This document shows, one piece after another, positions 5,080 to 6,336 of a stretch of 6,336 nt of DNA. The position numbers and the translations under genes were made by a program. Source of the DNA: Actinomycetota bacterium (GTDB taxonomy: Bacteria > Actinomycetota > Actinomycetes > Actinomycetales > Microbacteriaceae); contig WLEN01000043.1 in the NCBI GenBank assembly GCA_009704225.1, forward strand, positions 1 through 6,336, written 5' to 3'. The notes below the pieces were generated by a model. That model ran no database searches and was not told where the DNA came from. It saw nothing but the letters and a program-made list of their open reading frames with translations. Each line of letters starts with the position of its first letter. The first letter of the stretch is position 1.

Positions 5080-6276
5080 ATGGATTGGCAGACGTCGGAA
5101 GAGACTGTTCCCTCGGCCTTTGTGACCGAGGGGACCGTTCGCGCCCTCGGTGCGCCGCCCGTGACGGGCGCGTGGCGCGATGGCGATCATCCCGGAAATC
5201 GGCAATTCACCCAGTTGGGTGACCTCCCGCTTGAGTCGGGTTCTACACTTCCACGGGCGCGACTTGCCTACGAGACGTGGGGTACGCCCAACGCCGACCT
5301 GTCCAACGCGATTCTGATCATTCATTCGCTCACCGCCGATTCCCATGTCGCCGGCGCCGCTGGCCCGGGGCACGTGACCGATGGCTGGTGGGGAGGGGTC
5401 GTCGGAGATGGTTTCGGGATTGACACGACCAAGTGGTTCGTCGTCTGTCCAAACACTCTCGGTGGGTGCCAGGGTTCGACTGGTCCGTCCACTGTGACGA
5501 GCGATGGTCGCGAATGGGGATCCCGTTTCCCGTATCTCACCGTTCGAGATCAAACCCTCGCCTTGAAGAAACTCGCCGAGCAACTCGGCATTGCCCGCTG
5601 GGCTGCCGTCGTTGGCGGAAGCGCTGCGGGCATGAGCGCTCTCGAGTACGCCGTCACCTATCCTGACGCGGTCGAACGACTTGCACTTCTTGCCACGTGT
5701 GGGGTGACCAGCGCCGATCAGATTTCTCTGAACTCCGTCCAAATCGAGGCGATTCGGATGGACCCGTCGTATTCGGGAGGGGACTATTACGAGAACGAGG
5801 AAGGTCCCTACCGCGGCCTTTCGCTCGCTCGTCGCCTTGCGATGTTGTCCTATCGGTCACCGGCCGAGTTCAACGACCGTTTCGATCGCGCCTGGCAAAG
5901 CGGCATCAGCCCTCTCGGTGACGGGGGGCGCTTCGCCGTCGAGTCCTATCTGGACTTCCACGGGAACAAGTTCACCCGTCGATTCGACGCCAATTCGTAC
6001 ATCACCCTCGTCGAATCGATGAGTTCGCATGATGTGACGCGAGATCGCGGATCGCTCAAGGATGTTCTCGGAACCGTTACCGCACGGAGTCTCGTTGTCG
6101 GAGTCGATTCGGACCGGCTCTTCCCGCTCGAACAGCAGGTGACGCTCGCCGAGTATCTGCCCAACCACATGGGAGGCCGAGACGCGCACGTCATGTCGTC
6201 ACCGTATGGGCACGACGCTTTCCTGATTGCCGATGCTGAGGTTGGCGAATTGTTGCGCCAACTTCTCGACACGTAA
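5080..6276 (+). CDS. metX: Homoserine O-acetyltransferase
   Basis: Cytosolic alpha/beta-hydrolase-fold acyltransferase that makes O-acetyl-L-homoserine from homoserine and acetyl-CoA, the first committed step of methionine synthesis and the supplier of MetY. It has 398 residues, normal for actinobacterial MetX. The N-terminus MDWQTSEETVPSAFV agrees with Microbacteriaceae homologues as I recall them, supporting ATG 5080, although only a weak AGGCGA lies upstream. Diagnostic motifs: LAYETWG (62-68), DSHVAG (87-92), NTLGGCQGSTGPS (125-137), SLNSVQIEAIRMDP (216-229), SYLDFHGNKF (289-298), SDRLFP (344-349) and YGHDAF (376-381). The inferred triad is S181, D345, H378. Odd point: the nucleophile elbow is GGSAAG (179-184) where GGSMGG is usual, and LTAD (84-87) replaces LTGD. 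Some MetX-fold enzymes use succinyl-CoA; the adjacent metY favours acetyl. Confidence 0.94.
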   Translation: MDWQTSEETVPSAFVTEGTVRALGAPPVTGAWRDGDHPGNRQFTQLGDLPLESGSTLPRARLAYETWGTPNADLSNAILIIHSLTADSHVAGAAGPGHVTDGWWGGVVGDGFGIDTTKWFVVCPNTLGGCQGSTGPSTVTSDGREWGSRFPYLTVRDQTLALKKLAEQLGIARWAAVVGGSAAGMSALEYAVTYPDAVERLALLATCGVTSADQISLNSVQIEAIRMDPSYSGGDYYENEEGPYRGLSLARRLAMLSYRSPAEFNDRFDRAWQSGISPLGDGGRFAVESYLDFHGNKFTRRFDANSYITLVESMSSHDVTRDRGSLKDVLGTVTARSLVVGVDSDRLFPLEQQVTLAEYLPNHMGGRDAHVMSSPYGHDAFLIADAEVGELLRQLLDT

Positions 6277-6298
6277 CCGCAACACAATCGCGAACGAC

Positions 6299-6322
6299 GT
6301 CCTACCCAGAAGGGCGTGGGAC
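6299..6322 (+). terminator. Weak hairpin downstream of metX
   Basis: GTCCTA (6299-6304) pairs with TGGGAC (6317-6322), including one T-G wobble, and CCC (6305-6307) with GGG (6312-6314), around an AGAA loop with a 2-nt bulge. It lies 22 nt after the metX stop. No T-run follows. It may be a modest terminator, or part of the leader of a gene beyond the window. Confidence 0.3.
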
Positions 6323-6336
6323 TCAGCGTGCGAGAA

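Noticed and set aside
4834..5742. 302-codon open frame on the minus strand across the metY end and metX
   Set aside because: It is antisense to two clearly conserved genes and crosses the intergenic hairpin, and its translation is Arg/Gly/Ser-rich with no recognisable motif. Long antisense frames are expected in GC-rich coding DNA.
6316..6336. Start of a downstream gene at GTG 6316 or GTG 6328
   Set aside because: AGAAGGG at 6308-6314 is too close to the first GTG and rather far from the second, and only 3-7 codons are visible, so no gene can be supported.

Overview
This 6.3 kb window is a dense, all-plus-strand chromosomal segment with six protein-coding genes, the first of which is cut by the left edge. 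The high-GC composition, GTP-dependent PEP carboxykinase, GQDPYP-type uracil-DNA glycosylase, metY-metX order and short TANNNT elements just in front of ATG starts all point to an actinobacterium. The MetX and PckG sequences look most like those I recall from Microbacteriaceae. That placement is from memory of the families, not from a search.

Layout: 1-1713, the 3' part of pckG (GTP-dependent phosphoenolpyruvate carboxykinase, gluconeogenesis). 1714-1784, a short AT-richer gap with two dyads and a probable leaderless promoter. 1785-2426, a secreted lipoprotein of unknown function. 2430-3101, ung (family 1 uracil-DNA glycosylase), starting 3 nt after the lipoprotein stop and in the same frame. 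3111-3623, a GNAT acetyltransferase of the phosphinothricin/methionine-sulfone type, with its own -10-like element overlapping the ung stop. 3624-3708, a leader region with a strong Shine-Dalgarno sequence. 3709-5004, metY (O-acetylhomoserine sulfhydrylase). 5015-5051, a strong 13-bp-stem hairpin. 5080-6276, metX (homoserine O-acetyltransferase). 6277-6336, a short tail with a weaker hairpin and no gene I can establish.

Functionally, MetX would make O-acetylhomoserine and MetY would convert it with sulfide to homocysteine, so the right half encodes the direct-sulfhydrylation route to methionine. The left half is central metabolism, an envelope lipoprotein and base-excision repair; these look like neighbours, not one pathway. 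No mobile element, CRISPR array, tRNA or rRNA is visible.

I see no new multi-gene system here. The most notable points are the altered nucleophile elbow of MetX (GGSAAG where GGSMGG is usual, with LTAD where LTGD is usual), the uncharacterised lipoprotein, the possible leaderless promoters, the hairpin splitting metY from metX, and small inverted repeats in the pckG-lipoprotein and GNAT-metY gaps.
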